Assembly (NCBI RefSeq): GCF_003991425.1 | Contig: NZ_CP034346.1 | Coordinates: forward strand, 5,943,501 to 6,007,500 | Direction: 5' to 3' | DNA: 64,000 nucleotides | Source: Paenibacillus lutimineralis | Lineage (GTDB): Bacteria > Bacillota > Bacilli > Paenibacillales > Paenibacillaceae | Part shown: positions 7,663 to 16,273 of the stretch, piece after piece | How positions within the stretch are numbered: the stretch's first letter is position 1 | Layout of the letters: each line of letters starts with the position of its first letter | Made by a program: the position numbers and the translations under genes | The notes under the pieces: generated by a model | Seen by the model: the letters and a program-made list of their open reading frames with translations, nothing else | The model's database searches: none | Told to the model about the DNA's origin: nothing

Positions 7663-8745
7663 TTACTTGTCATGCTTGAACATTACTGGCAGACTTTCCT
7701 CAAACGGCGCGTACGCAATCCCGTTCTCCGTTATGATCGCGGTGATCAGGCTGTGATCGGTTACGTCGAAGCACGGATTGTACGTCTGGACGCCCTCCGG
7801 TGCTTGCGGTTTGGCATAGAACTTCGTCGTAATCTCCTCGGACGGTCTCAGCTCGATATGAATATCATCACCATGCTTGCAGTTCAAGTCGATAGTGGAC
7901 AGCGGCGCGCATACATAGAACGGGATTCCATAGTGCTTGGCCAGAATCGCCACACCTGAAGTACCGATTTTGTTCGCAGTATCCCCATTCTTGGCGACGC
8001 GGTCGCAGCCGACAAGGACAGCCTGAATCTTTCCTTCCTTCATGACGATGGAAGCCATATTGTCACAGATCAGCGTAACATCTACCCCAGCCTCCTTCAA
8101 CTCCCATGCCGTAAGTCTGGCTCCCTGGAGCAGCGGACGCGTCTCATCCGCATATACTTTGAAGTCATATCCCCGCTCCTGGCCTAAGTACATCGGCGCA
8201 AGCGCTGTGCCATATTTAGCGGTTGCTATCGTACCTGCATTACAGTGCGTCAACAGGCCCATGCCTGGCTTAAGCAGAGAGAGTGCAAATTCGCCGATAC
8301 TTTTGCAGATTTGCTCGTCTTCGGAGCGGATCATCTCGGATTCTTCAAGCAGGGCCGCCTTCACTTCGTCCACCGGCTTGCCGGTCTCCCGCTTCAAACG
8401 GCTCTCCATGCGGTCCAATGCCCAGAACAGGTTCACCGCCGTCGGTCTTGAAGAAGCCAAATATTCCTTCACCTTGAGGAAATCAGCATACAGATCATCG
8501 TAAGTTTCCGCCCGGGACTGTTTGGTTCCAAGATATACACCATAACCCGCCGCGATTCCAATGGCAGGAGCGCCGCGGACACGCAAATGATAAATTGCGT
8601 CCCATATATCCTTCATCTCCTGTAACGCTAGGAACACCTTCTCATTCGGAAGCAAGGTCTGATCAAGTATGATTAGCGTGTCATTGGCGTCGTCCAGTCT
8701 GACAGATTGAATTACAGATGATAGAATATCCTGTTGATTAGACAT
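7663..8745 (-). CDS. mtnA: S-methyl-5-thioribose-1-phosphate isomerase (MtnA)
   Basis: The 360-residue product matches MtnA, which converts 5-methylthioribose-1-phosphate to 5-methylthioribulose-1-phosphate; homologues also act on 5-deoxyribose-1-phosphate. The catalytic pair is visible: Cys168 in [12 protein letters not shown] and Asp248 in [18 protein letters not shown]. The early [13 protein letters not shown] motif is present. The start ATG overlaps the end of mtnK by 8 bp, so the two are translationally coupled. No other methionine salvage genes (mtnW, mtnX, mtnB, mtnD) are seen here; the aldolase of the neighbouring BMC operon could act on the product instead. There is no obvious targeting helix, so it should be cytosolic. 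Confidence 0.95.
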   Translation of the reverse strand: MSNQQDILSSVIQSVRLDDANDTLIILDQTLLPNEKVFLALQEMKDIWDAIYHLRVRGAPAIGIAAGYGVYLGTKQSRAETYDDLYADFLKVKEYLASSRPTAVNLFWALDRMESRLKRETGKPVDEVKAALLEESEMIRSEDEQICKSIGEFALSLLKPGMGLLTHCNAGTIATAKYGTALAPMYLGQERGYDFKVYADETRPLLQGARLTAWELKEAGVDVTLICDNMASIVMKEGKIQAVLVGCDRVAKNGDTANKIGTSGVAILAKHYGIPFYVCAPLSTIDLNCKHGDDIHIELRPSEEITTKFYAKPQAPEGVQTYNPCFDVTDHSLITAIITENGIAYAPFEESLPVMFKHDK

Positions 8746-9958
8746 GCTGCACCCCCGCTTTCAAAATCTCCAAGTATTTGGCACCCGTCGTCAACTGCTC
8801 TCGCTCCATAATGAACCGCTTACCCACGATCAGGCAGAACTTCTCAGCTTGCGCCCGTCTGGACTCATCAGCGATAGACGTCACATCCTTCACATGGGCC
8901 AGGCCAAGAGTTCTGCGAATCATCTCAAGACCAGATACAGCCGCTGTATCTTTAAGTACATTGCCCAGATAGAAGGATTTGAAGCCTTGGTATCGCGCTA
9001 CCCGATCCGCCGCCTTCTCGTCCCACAGCTTGTTCCATTTGTCCTGGAACAGATCTATAACAGACTGGATCGTCTCCAGCAACCAAGCGATATGCTTGTC
9101 CTTGACAGGACCCGCCCCCATCGTCATTTCTGCGTTAATGTATGCAAAGATCAGGTTAGCGATCACATTGCCGATATCGTAGCCTGCCGGGCCATAGAAA
9201 GCAAATTCAGGGTCGAAAATCTTCGTAGAATCTTCCTTAACGAAGATGGAGCCTGTATGCAGATCGCCATGAATCAGCGACTGCGCATGGGTCATAAATT
9301 CAAATTTCAGCTTGGCCGTCTCCAGCAGCAATGCCTCGTCATTCCATATATGCTCTTCAGCAAACGCACGGGTCAGCCCGAACACATCGTTGCGAGAGCA
9401 ATCATAGAACGGCTCCGTATACACGAGATCCTCTGTAATCTCACATAAATCCTGATTGATGAAGCGCTTGACCAGATCTTTCTTTTCCTTATGATTCATA
9501 ACTACATCCGAGGTTAGCAGCAATGTGCTGACCAGAAAAGTCGTAATATGATCGGCAAAAAGAGGGAACTGCTTATGCTCCATAAGCGCTTTTCTCATAA
9601 TGACATGATCGGATAAATCCTCCATCACACAGCAATTCATGACGCTGTCAAATTTATAAATTTGCGGCACTGAACCTGGCGCAAGCTCATATTGAATAGC
9701 AAGAATCTCGCTCTCAATCCGGTTGCGGTCGGTAGAAACTGCTATATCGCTTGATATCCTAGCCACCGGACCAGCCTGCTTCACAATAATCGATTTACCC
9801 GATTTCTGATCCCGAACCCGGAAGACGAAGTTCAGGTTCCCATCCCCGATCTCCGTACATGCCAGCTCTGCGGCTTGATCAAAAATGTCCAGTTGTGTTG
9901 CACTATAGTCAATTGCGTCCGATTCCTTCATTGTAAAATAAGTGCTGAAATCTCTCAT
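8738..9958 (-). CDS. mtnK: Methylthioribose kinase (MtnK)
   Basis: The product has 406 residues from the ATG at 9958; AGGAGG lies about 11 bases upstream. MtnK phosphorylates 5-methylthioribose at C1 with ATP and, in related pathways, 5-deoxyribose. Family motifs include [13 protein letters not shown] near residue 35, the catalytic loop [13 protein letters not shown], and [17 protein letters not shown], the aminoglycoside-phosphotransferase-like metal-binding motif. It follows the ABC permease gene by 76 bp and overlaps mtnA. Position after a sugar importer indicates that the substrate is taken up from outside, unlike the usual salvage of internal methylthioadenosine. Confidence 0.95.
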   Translation of the reverse strand: MRDFSTYFTMKESDAIDYSATQLDIFDQAAELACTEIGDGNLNFVFRVRDQKSGKSIIVKQAGPVARISSDIAVSTDRNRIESEILAIQYELAPGSVPQIYKFDSVMNCCVMEDLSDHVIMRKALMEHKQFPLFADHITTFLVSTLLLTSDVVMNHKEKKDLVKRFINQDLCEITEDLVYTEPFYDCSRNDVFGLTRAFAEEHIWNDEALLLETAKLKFEFMTHAQSLIHGDLHTGSIFVKEDSTKIFDPEFAFYGPAGYDIGNVIANLIFAYINAEMTMGAGPVKDKHIAWLLETIQSVIDLFQDKWNKLWDEKAADRVARYQGFKSFYLGNVLKDTAAVSGLEMIRRTLGLAHVKDVTSIADESRRAQAEKFCLIVGKRFIMEREQLTTGAKYLEILKAGVQHV

Positions 9959-10034
9959 TTTCCCCCATGCCTCCTGTAAAAAATGAATAGCCATATTGCG
10001 AGAAACGATAGTTATCCTTGCGAGATGAGCGAAG

Positions 10035-11027
10035 TTATCCCTTGTTTCTGTAATAAGTCAGGGCCAGCGCCAGCGCTAGGACAGTTCCTTTGACAATGTC
10101 CATCGCATAATATGGAACAGACATCATAACAAGGCCGTTCTGCAGCACGCCGATCAGGATCGCCCCAACAAAAGTACCAATCGCGTTCGGTTTGCCCGAA
10201 CCAAGAACGGACAAGCCGATAAAGGCAGCGGCTACGGCATCCATCAGATATGGCGCGCCTGCGTTAACTTCAGCCGTCATCACCCGCGATGCAAGAATAA
10301 TTCCGCCGATCGCTGCGAACAGAGCAGACAAAAGGTAAGCGGCAACGCGATATTTATTCACGGCGATCCCGGACAGCTTGGCAGCCTCCGGATTGCCGCC
10401 GATAACGTACATATAGCGGCCATGCTTCGTATAGTTCAGGAAAATATGAACGATTAACACAACGACGATCATAATAATAATGATCCAAGGAACCTGCCCC
10501 AGCTTGGCGAAGATCGGGCTGATTGTACCTGTTGCAAAGCTGCCGTCCGGCATGACCATATTCTCGGATACAGTCGCACCTCTTGTATAAGTCAAGGCAA
10601 TCCCCTGAACAATGAACATCATGGCGAGTGTCATCAGCATATCCGGAATCCGCAGCTTAACGATTGCGAAGGAATTAAGGACCCCGACAATCAAGCTGAC
10701 AGCGATCGCTACAATAATGCCCAGAACGATGTTCTGGCCGTACCAGACAAACATGGAAATGACGACTGCATTCGCGAGTGATGCAACGGAGCCGACAGAC
10801 AGATCAAAACCGTCTACAGACAGGGAGATCGTAATCCCGATCGCAATAATTGTTACGATAGAGATCGACCTTAAAATATTGATAATGTTGGAGCCTTGCA
10901 GGAAGCCATCGGACATGATTCCGAAAAATGCGATCAGAACCACGATAGTGATCAACGTTCCGTACTTGTATAGAACATCAAAGAAATCAAATTTCCGGGC
11001 TGTTTGTGCCGAATTCCCTTTGCTCAT
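10035..11027 (-). CDS. Ribose-type ABC transporter permease (RbsC family)
   Basis: From the ATG at 11027 (GGAGG lies in the end of the preceding gene) the product has 330 residues and about eight to ten hydrophobic segments. It matches RbsC-type permeases of CUT2 sugar importers: SVDGFDLSVGSVASLANA near the N-terminal third and NPEAAKLSGI, the EAA-like contact for the ATPase, are visible. It starts two bases past the stop of the ATPase gene, so translation is coupled. With the neighbouring lipoprotein and ATPase it forms a complete importer. Substrate is inferred from mtnK and mtnA: probably 5-methylthioribose, 5-deoxyribose or a similar pentose. Confidence 0.93.
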   Translation of the reverse strand: MSKGNSAQTARKFDFFDVLYKYGTLITIVVLIAFFGIMSDGFLQGSNIINILRSISIVTIIAIGITISLSVDGFDLSVGSVASLANAVVISMFVWYGQNIVLGIIVAIAVSLIVGVLNSFAIVKLRIPDMLMTLAMMFIVQGIALTYTRGATVSENMVMPDGSFATGTISPIFAKLGQVPWIIIIMIVVVLIVHIFLNYTKHGRYMYVIGGNPEAAKLSGIAVNKYRVAAYLLSALFAAIGGIILASRVMTAEVNAGAPYLMDAVAAAFIGLSVLGSGKPNAIGTFVGAILIGVLQNGLVMMSVPYYAMDIVKGTVLALALALTYYRNKG

Positions 11028-11028
11028 G

Positions 11029-12543
11029 CTACTTGCCTCCAGTCGAGTAGAACAGTATCTCTTCTTCGTTCGTTTTGCTTGTTTCCAGCTCTTTGACGAC
11101 CTGCCCGTCATAGAGTACGTACATACGGTCTGTGATTCCCAATAGCTCCGACATTTCGCAGGAGGCGTAAATGACGCATTTCCCTTTCGCCGCAAGCCCA
11201 GAGATCAGCTCGAAAATGTCCCGCTTGGCGCCGACATCGACGCCTTTGGTCGGCTCATCAAAGATATAAACCTCTGCATCGCCGACGAGCCATTTACCGA
11301 TAGCGATTTTCTGCTGGTTGCCGCCTGAGAGATTTTTTACCTTCGCTTGTTCATTTGGGGTCTTTACGCCCAGGCTGGCGATCATTTGCCTGGAGATCTC
11401 CTTCTCCTTCTTGAAGTTAAGGAAGGTTCTCAAGCTGGTGAACTTACTCAAGCTAACCGCCGTCAAGTTCACAGACACAGATTCGGAGACGAGAATGCCT
11501 TCTTTGCGGCGTTCCTCCGGCACAAGGGCAATCCCTTCCTTCACGGCGGCATGCGGCGTTCTATAGGCCAGCTTCTTGCCGTTCAGCACCAGTTCTCCCG
11601 TTCTCGTCTTGCTTAGGCCGAACAACGCTTTGCACAGTTCCGTCTTCCCGGCGCCAACCAGACCGCCGAGGCCAACAACCTCGCCTCTGCGTACATACAT
11701 ATTAATTCCATGCACGCTCGCTCCATCGCCGAAGCCCTTGATTTCGAAGCATTTCTCACCAAGTGTAATATTATGTTTTGGGAACTGCTGGTCCATTTTC
11801 TTGCCGAGCATGTATTCAACAACTTGGTTCTGAACCAGATTTCCTATCTTCTCTTTAATGACAAACTTGCCGTCCCGCATGATCGTAATATCATCACAAA
11901 TTTCAAACAGCTCAGGCAGGCGGTGAGAGATGAAGATCACGCCTACATTCGCTTGCTTCAAATCTCTGACTATTCGAAACAGTTCTTCCGTTTCGGCATG
12001 ACTTAATGGAGCTGTAGGCTCATCAAGAATCAAATATTTGCATTCCTTGGAGATCGCTCTTGCAATAAGCACCATTTGCTTCTCAGCCAAGGTTAACTCA
12101 CTGGCAAGCTTCTTGGTGGAGACAGGAACATTTAGTCTGGCCAGCACTTCCTTCGATTTACGATGAATCTCCTTCCAGTCCACGAATTGCCTGCCGCCCA
12201 TATCATTCACAGTCTCATCCAGCATGATATTCTCGCCGACGGTAAGATAAGGGATTAAGGCTGTATCGACCTCCTGATATACGATCTGAATGCCGAGATC
12301 CTTGGCATCCTTCGGAGAACGAATATTAACCAGCTTGCCATCCATTAAGATTTCACCTGTATAGTGGTTATAAGCGCCGGACAGCACCTTCATCAGCGTT
12401 GATTTGCCAGCGCCGTTGGCACCGATCAAAGCGTGGCTCACCCCCGACTCTGTAGCAAAATCAACTTCCTTTAACGCCTTCACCCCAGGGAACTCAATTG
12501 AGATCTTCTTCATTTCGATTTTGGATCTTTTTATATCGCCCAT
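11029..12543 (-). CDS. Ribose-type ABC transporter ATPase, two nucleotide-binding domains (RbsA family)
   Basis: The product has 504 residues and two ABC domains. The first has Walker A GANGAGKST and a Walker B (LILDEPTAPLS); the second has a degenerate Walker A GLVGAGKTE, the signature LSGGNQQK and Walker B (VYIFDEPTKGVD). This two-domain layout is typical of RbsA/MglA ATPases of CUT2 importers. Start sites at 12552 (GTG), 12543 (ATG) and 12513 are possible; 12543 is favoured by the upstream GAGGGTGG. It energises uptake with the permease encoded two bases downstream. Confidence 0.94.
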   Translation of the reverse strand: MGDIKRSKIEMKKISIEFPGVKALKEVDFATESGVSHALIGANGAGKSTLMKVLSGAYNHYTGEILMDGKLVNIRSPKDAKDLGIQIVYQEVDTALIPYLTVGENIMLDETVNDMGGRQFVDWKEIHRKSKEVLARLNVPVSTKKLASELTLAEKQMVLIARAISKECKYLILDEPTAPLSHAETEELFRIVRDLKQANVGVIFISHRLPELFEICDDITIMRDGKFVIKEKIGNLVQNQVVEYMLGKKMDQQFPKHNITLGEKCFEIKGFGDGASVHGINMYVRRGEVVGLGGLVGAGKTELCKALFGLSKTRTGELVLNGKKLAYRTPHAAVKEGIALVPEERRKEGILVSESVSVNLTAVSLSKFTSLRTFLNFKKEKEISRQMIASLGVKTPNEQAKVKNLSGGNQQKIAIGKWLVGDAEVYIFDEPTKGVDVGAKRDIFELISGLAAKGKCVIYASCEMSELLGITDRMYVLYDGQVVKELETSKTNEEEILFYSTGGK

Positions 12544-12570
12544 TCTTGCCACCCTCTAGCCCGCATCGTT

Positions 12571-12604
12571 GTAAGGAAGCGCCCTCTATAGGGAGAGCGC
12601 TTAC
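12571..12604 (-). other. Stable stem-loop between binding-protein and ATPase genes
   Basis: On the minus strand GTAAG...CTTAC and AAGCGC...GCGCTT nest around a CTC/GAG core. There is no T-tract, so it is not a classic terminator. Such hairpins often protect the 3' end of binding-protein mRNA and let it outnumber the transporter mRNA. Confidence 0.6.
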
Positions 12605-12623
12605 AATCGGGGTATTAGTAACT

Positions 12624-13769
12624 CTACTTCTTATAAGCATCCTTAAGCGCTTTCATCCAGTCTGTCAAGAATGCATCTGTCTCGCCCCAGCCTGGAACAA
12701 TCTTCGACAGGTTGACCATATTAACCGGCTCTGTGGACTCCTTAAGCTTCTCTTGTGTAATAAGATTTGCTTCCATGTCATAGGTTTGCGGCGTTTCTTC
12801 GCCGGCAATTTTATTAAGTAGAATACGGACGTTAACGGCACCAATCATTTTAGGATCAACTGCAGCCGTGGACACCCATGGACTTCCATCCATTTGCAGT
12901 AGCTGAAGGTCACTGTTCGATACGTCGATGCCATAGATTTGAACCTCATCACGCCCAGCTTCCTTAATAGCTCTGGTTGCACCGATTGCGAATGCGTCCC
13001 AAGCTGCAAATACAGCGTCAACTTCGCCCTTCTTATGTTTAGTGAGCATCGCGGAGACCGCGTTTTGCGTTTGCACGGAAGTATCGCCAGCCGCTACGCC
13101 AAAGCGTTCAACTTCTACGATGCCAGGGTATTTCTTCAAGTACTCCTGATACACATTGTTACGTCTCACCATTGGAGGGAAGCCGTCAACCCACAGGTAA
13201 ATAATCTTCGCGTTTTCGCCCTTTTCCTTGATCAGGTTATCAAGCGTCAGCCTAGCCAGCGCCTCGTCATCCTGTGACGTCAAGGTAACACCGGGAATAT
13301 TCTGCAAGTCGGGATTCGAGTCAAAGGTTACTACAGGAATCCCCTTGTCGACGATCGACTTCACTTCATCCACTGTAGCCGCGTCATCACCATGAGAAAT
13401 AATAATTCCGTCATATTTTTTGTCTACAGCCTGCAAAATCGCATCATGGAATTTGGCCGTATCTCCATTGGCTGTGAAAGTATCCACTGTAACCCCCATC
13501 GATTCGCCTTCTTGCTTAGCGCCGGCCAGGTATTGTGCAGTATGATCATCCCCTCCGATTTTACGGACCACCATAAGTTTGATGTTATCCTTGTTCTTGA
13601 TAGCATCCGGCAGCCCTTCGACGGTGACTTTCTTCTCAGCAGTATTTTTGGAGGAATTGGAGCCCTCATTCGTCCCTTTTTTAGTTCCTCCTCCAGCTGA
13701 GCAGCCAGTAACCACCAAAACGATGGCCAGCAAACTAATGATAAGCGTTTTCATAAATTTGTATTTCAC
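12624..13769 (-). CDS. Ribose-type ABC transporter substrate-binding lipoprotein
   Basis: The 381-residue product starts with a lipoprotein signal: a basic N-terminus, a hydrophobic core LIISLLAIVLVV and lipobox VTGC (Cys near residue 23), followed by a Gly/Ser/Lys linker. The rest is a periplasmic-binding-protein type I domain (peripla_BP_4, RbsB-like), with GIPVVTFDSNPD and AVFAAWDAFAIGATRAIKEAG segments. It should be anchored outside the membrane and deliver a sugar to the RbsAC-type transporter encoded downstream. The GTG start at 13769 has AAAGGGG upstream; an ATG five codons later is possible. It is the first gene of the importer-mtnK-mtnA operon. Confidence 0.92.
   Translation of the reverse strand: MKYKFMKTLIISLLAIVLVVTGCSAGGGTKKGTNEGSNSSKNTAEKKVTVEGLPDAIKNKDNIKLMVVRKIGGDDHTAQYLAGAKQEGESMGVTVDTFTANGDTAKFHDAILQAVDKKYDGIIISHGDDAATVDEVKSIVDKGIPVVTFDSNPDLQNIPGVTLTSQDDEALARLTLDNLIKEKGENAKIIYLWVDGFPPMVRRNNVYQEYLKKYPGIVEVERFGVAAGDTSVQTQNAVSAMLTKHKKGEVDAVFAAWDAFAIGATRAIKEAGRDEVQIYGIDVSNSDLQLLQMDGSPWVSTAAVDPKMIGAVNVRILLNKIAGEETPQTYDMEANLITQEKLKESTEPVNMVNLSKIVPGWGETDAFLTDWMKALKDAYKK
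13740..13753 (-). promoter_or_regulatory. Candidate catabolite-responsive element (cre)
   Basis: TGAAAACGCTTATC on the minus strand matches 12 of 14 positions of the Bacillus cre consensus and sits in codons 6-10 of the binding-protein gene, a position where cre sites act as roadblocks. It could place this operon under CcpA. Two 3' mismatches lower confidence. Confidence 0.35.
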
Positions 13770-13871
13770 ATTTCCAGCCCCTTTGTTTTGATATAGATTT
13801 CTAAAGGATTACATCCAACAAATTTCCAATTTCATGAGACTAAATCATTGTAATTTGCTGTTTGTAATCAA

Positions 13872-13900
13872 ATATTATCATGTTCATCCCAACATTGCAA
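13872..13900 (-). promoter_or_regulatory. Promoter of importer-mtnK-mtnA operon
   Basis: On the minus strand TTGCAA (13900-13895) and TAATAT (13877-13872) are separated by exactly 17 bp. The leader to the GTG at 13769 is about 95 bases and shows no S-box (SAM) riboswitch pattern, although mtnKA genes in Bacillus are often under S-box control. Confidence 0.6.
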
Positions 13901-13910
13901 TCAGTATTTA

Positions 13911-13966
13911 TTGTTTTGTGTTGTATTTATTCTTGTTTTATTCATTGTTTTTATTGTTTTTGTTTT
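13911..13966. promoter_or_regulatory. Array of phased TTGTTTT motifs upstream of the importer operon
   Basis: TTGTTTT occurs at 13911, 13933, 13945, 13954 and 13960, with a TTGTATT at 13921; most steps are 9-12 bp, near one helical turn. The array begins 10 bp upstream of the -35 box. Similar motifs stand upstream of the BMC promoter at 6565-6600. A shared regulator (the DeoR protein) is one reading; an extended A/T-rich UP element is another. Apart from this array, the promoter and a murA terminator, nothing else is seen in the gap 13770-14138. Confidence 0.45.
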
Positions 13967-14052
13967 CTAATAAAGACGAATTCCATATTTTGCTAGTGAT
14001 GTGTTGGATAGCAGATTAGAAATATGGGGACATTACTTCTATTCATTAGGGA

Positions 14053-14108
14053 CAAAAAAAAGAGGCACTCCCTTATCTCATCCGTAGATGACATAAGAGA
14101 TTGCCTCT
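14053..14108 (-). terminator. Terminator of murA
   Basis: On the minus strand AGAGGCA pairs with TGCCTCT and an inner long stem (TCTCTTATGTCATC with GATGAGATAAGGGAG) closes a TACG loop; eight Ts follow. It separates murA from the downstream accessory island. Confidence 0.9.
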
Positions 14109-14138
14109 CTTAGGTTATATTCGATTACCTTTTTTGAA

Positions 14139-15482
14139 TTAAGCCCAGGTTGGCTGAATCTTCAATGAAGACAATTCATTCTGTACGGTATGAGCCGCTT
14201 TCTCTGGCTCTACAGCTGTCTCCTCTTGGCTAATACGCCAGATGTCAGCACCAAGACCCGCCAGCTTCTCAGTCAGATTGACGTACCCACGGTCGATATG
14301 ATGCGTACCGCTCACTTCCGTCGTGCCCTCAGCTACGAGACCTGCGATAATAAGCGCAGCTCCCGCTCGCAAATCTGTCGCACACACTTTAGCACCGCTA
14401 AGCTTGGAACCGCCTGAGACAATAGCACTTCTTCCTTCCACCTTGATCTCAGCGTTCATCAGACGGAATTGGTCGACATGCATGAAGCGATTCTCGAACA
14501 CGGTCTCTGTTACTACGCTTGTGCCTTCCGATACGAGCAGCAGAGCCATCATTTGTGACTGCATATCTGTTGGGAAGCCTGGATAGGGCAATGTCTTCAT
14601 ATCTACCGCTTTGAGTGGCTTATCCGCAATGACACGCACACCGTTCTCTTCCGCTTCGATCGTTACGCCCATCTCTTCAAGCTTGGAGATAATCGGACCT
14701 AAATGATCGGCGATAGCACCTTCTACAAATACATTGCCGCCGGTAATCGCAGCCGCTACCATAAATGTTCCAGCCTCGACCCGGTCAGGAATTACTGTAT
14801 GTTCAACGCCATGCAGCTTCTCTACGCCTTCAATGCGAATTACACCAGTGCCTGCGCCACGAACGACCGCACCCATGCTATTTAAATAGTTGGCCAAATC
14901 GACGATTTCCGGCTCTTTAGCCGCATTCTCGATCACCGTTGTGCCTTCTGCCAAAGTGGCCGCCATCATAATATTTTCCGTTGCACCTACGCTTGCCACA
15001 TCCAGATATACCTTCGTACCATGCAATCTGCCGGTGGATCTAGCCTCAATAAAACCTTGTCCCAAATTAATCTCTGCACCCATTGCTTCAAAGCCCTTCA
15101 GATGCTGATCAATGGGTCTAGTGCCAATCGCACAGCCCCCAGGCAGTGAGATTCGCGCATATCCGGTTCGGGTTAGCAATGGCCCCATTACGAGAAAAGA
15201 CGCCCGCATTTTACGTACCAAATCGTACGGTGCTTCACAGGAGGCGATAGTTCGTGCATCGACCGTGATAACCTCACGTTCATATGTAACGCTCGCTCCT
15301 AACGATTCCAATACTTTATTAATCGTCATCACATCATCCAGAGGCGGTGCATCACGAATGATGCTCACGCTATCCTCTCCCAATAAAGACGCTGCGATGA
15401 TCGGCAGCACTGAATTTTTAGCTCCGCTCACTTTTACGTTCCCGGCCAAGACATTGCCACCGCGGACGATAAATTTACTCAT
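14139..15482 (-). CDS. murA: UDP-N-acetylglucosamine 1-carboxyvinyltransferase (MurA)
   Basis: The start at 15482 is fixed by GGAGG eight bases upstream, giving 447 residues, usual for MurA. MurA transfers enolpyruvate from PEP to UDP-GlcNAc, the first committed step of peptidoglycan synthesis. Lys22 and Asn23 (GAKNSVLP) and the fosfomycin-sensitive Cys117 in the loop [13 protein letters not shown] are present. About 30 residues at the C-terminus ([20 protein letters not shown]) form a charged tail. The gene stands downstream of the ATP synthase operon as in Bacillus subtilis (murAA). In that species spoIID follows; here the sugar importer/BMC island follows. Confidence 0.96.
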   Translation of the reverse strand: MSKFIVRGGNVLAGNVKVSGAKNSVLPIIAASLLGEDSVSIIRDAPPLDDVMTINKVLESLGASVTYEREVITVDARTIASCEAPYDLVRKMRASFLVMGPLLTRTGYARISLPGGCAIGTRPIDQHLKGFEAMGAEINLGQGFIEARSTGRLHGTKVYLDVASVGATENIMMAATLAEGTTVIENAAKEPEIVDLANYLNSMGAVVRGAGTGVIRIEGVEKLHGVEHTVIPDRVEAGTFMVAAAITGGNVFVEGAIADHLGPIISKLEEMGVTIEAEENGVRVIADKPLKAVDMKTLPYPGFPTDMQSQMMALLLVSEGTSVVTETVFENRFMHVDQFRLMNAEIKVEGRSAIVSGGSKLSGAKVCATDLRAGAALIIAGLVAEGTTEVSGTHHIDRGYVNLTEKLAGLGADIWRISQEETAVEPEKAAHTVQNELSSLKIQPTWA

Positions 15483-15615
15483 CTCGGTTCCCTCCGCGTG
15501 TTCATTTTCACTATTTTCCCCGACATAAAAAATAGTATCCCGCTTAATTTCCCTAAATTTCATCATATCAAATTTCATTCAGACCATACAAGAACTATTT
15601 GTGTCAATAAGAATT

Positions 15616-15644
15616 ATCATAACAATAAACCTACGTCCAATCAA
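15616..15644 (-). promoter_or_regulatory. Promoter of murA
   Basis: TTGATT (15644-15639) and TATGAT (15621-15616) on the minus strand with a 17-bp spacer lie about 135 bp before the murA start. Confidence 0.5.
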
Positions 15645-15753
15645 CGAATCAATTGATATTCTTATCCACATTGTTGACACAAAATTTTGATGTTATTCGA
15701 CAAATTCATACCCCATCATATTCTAACACAATTAAGGCGTGTTTGCCTTCCTG

Positions 15754-16005
15754 TTAGAACATATAACGCAACATCTGCGTATATCCCCAATAGTCCAGGA
15801 CAAAGGCAGCTACAAAACGACCCAACACTACAGCAAGCAGTAATTGGAGCAGCTTCCCTTGCGGTCCTTTCGGATTGCGGATGATCAGATCCAACTTGAG
15901 ATTTTGTAGCGCCCACCAGGATATAGCTATACAGACTAGCGATACAATAATCCCCGTTAGCCCACCGACCCCGACCGATGTAGACACTGACTCGACCGGA
16001 TTCAC
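15754..16005 (-). CDS. DUF1146 family membrane protein (YwzB-like)
   Basis: An 83-residue protein with two hydrophobic segments (about 13-33 and 50-72) and the conserved ISWWALQNLKLDLII segment of DUF1146 (B. subtilis YwzB). The GTG start is preceded by AGGGGGAAAATCAT. In Bacillus this gene also stands between the atp operon and murA, which supports the call. Function is unknown; it should be an integral membrane protein. Confidence 0.85.
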   Translation of the reverse strand: MNPVESVSTSVGVGGLTGIIVSLVCIAISWWALQNLKLDLIIRNPKGPQGKLLQLLLAVVLGRFVAAFVLDYWGYTQMLRYMF

Positions 16006-16273
16006 ATGATTTTCCCCCTGTCACGTTATATTTATGCTGTAGGCCCCTAATCGGTTAATAAGTAACCAAATAAAAGTGCTGTTTAAAAATATAGACCTTC
16101 TATATCATACTTGGCAACGAGACAATAATCCAGCACTACTTTTCATTGTAAAGGCTTCCAGTAGAATCTATTTTGTAATCTTTACCTCTGAATTATGCAG
16201 CAATGTATTTACCCTCGCCTTAAGAAAAATAATATAATGATCTTAACTACCTATGGAAAGGGAGAATTCTACT

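Noticed and set aside
5662..13769. Fucose/rhamnose-type (propanediol-producing) BMC
   Set aside because: The FucA-like aldolase suggests it, but no sugar isomerase, fuculokinase, diol dehydratase or glycyl radical enzyme is visible, whereas mtnK and mtnA are. It is kept only as an alternative, since the operon continues past base 1.
13770..13871. S-box (SAM) riboswitch before the mtnK/mtnA operon
   Set aside because: The short A/T-rich leader has no matching stems or intrinsic terminator by eye.
15660..15720. tRNA or other structural RNA near murA
   Set aside because: A/T-rich promoter-like sequence with no cloverleaf pattern; no tRNA was recognised anywhere in the window.
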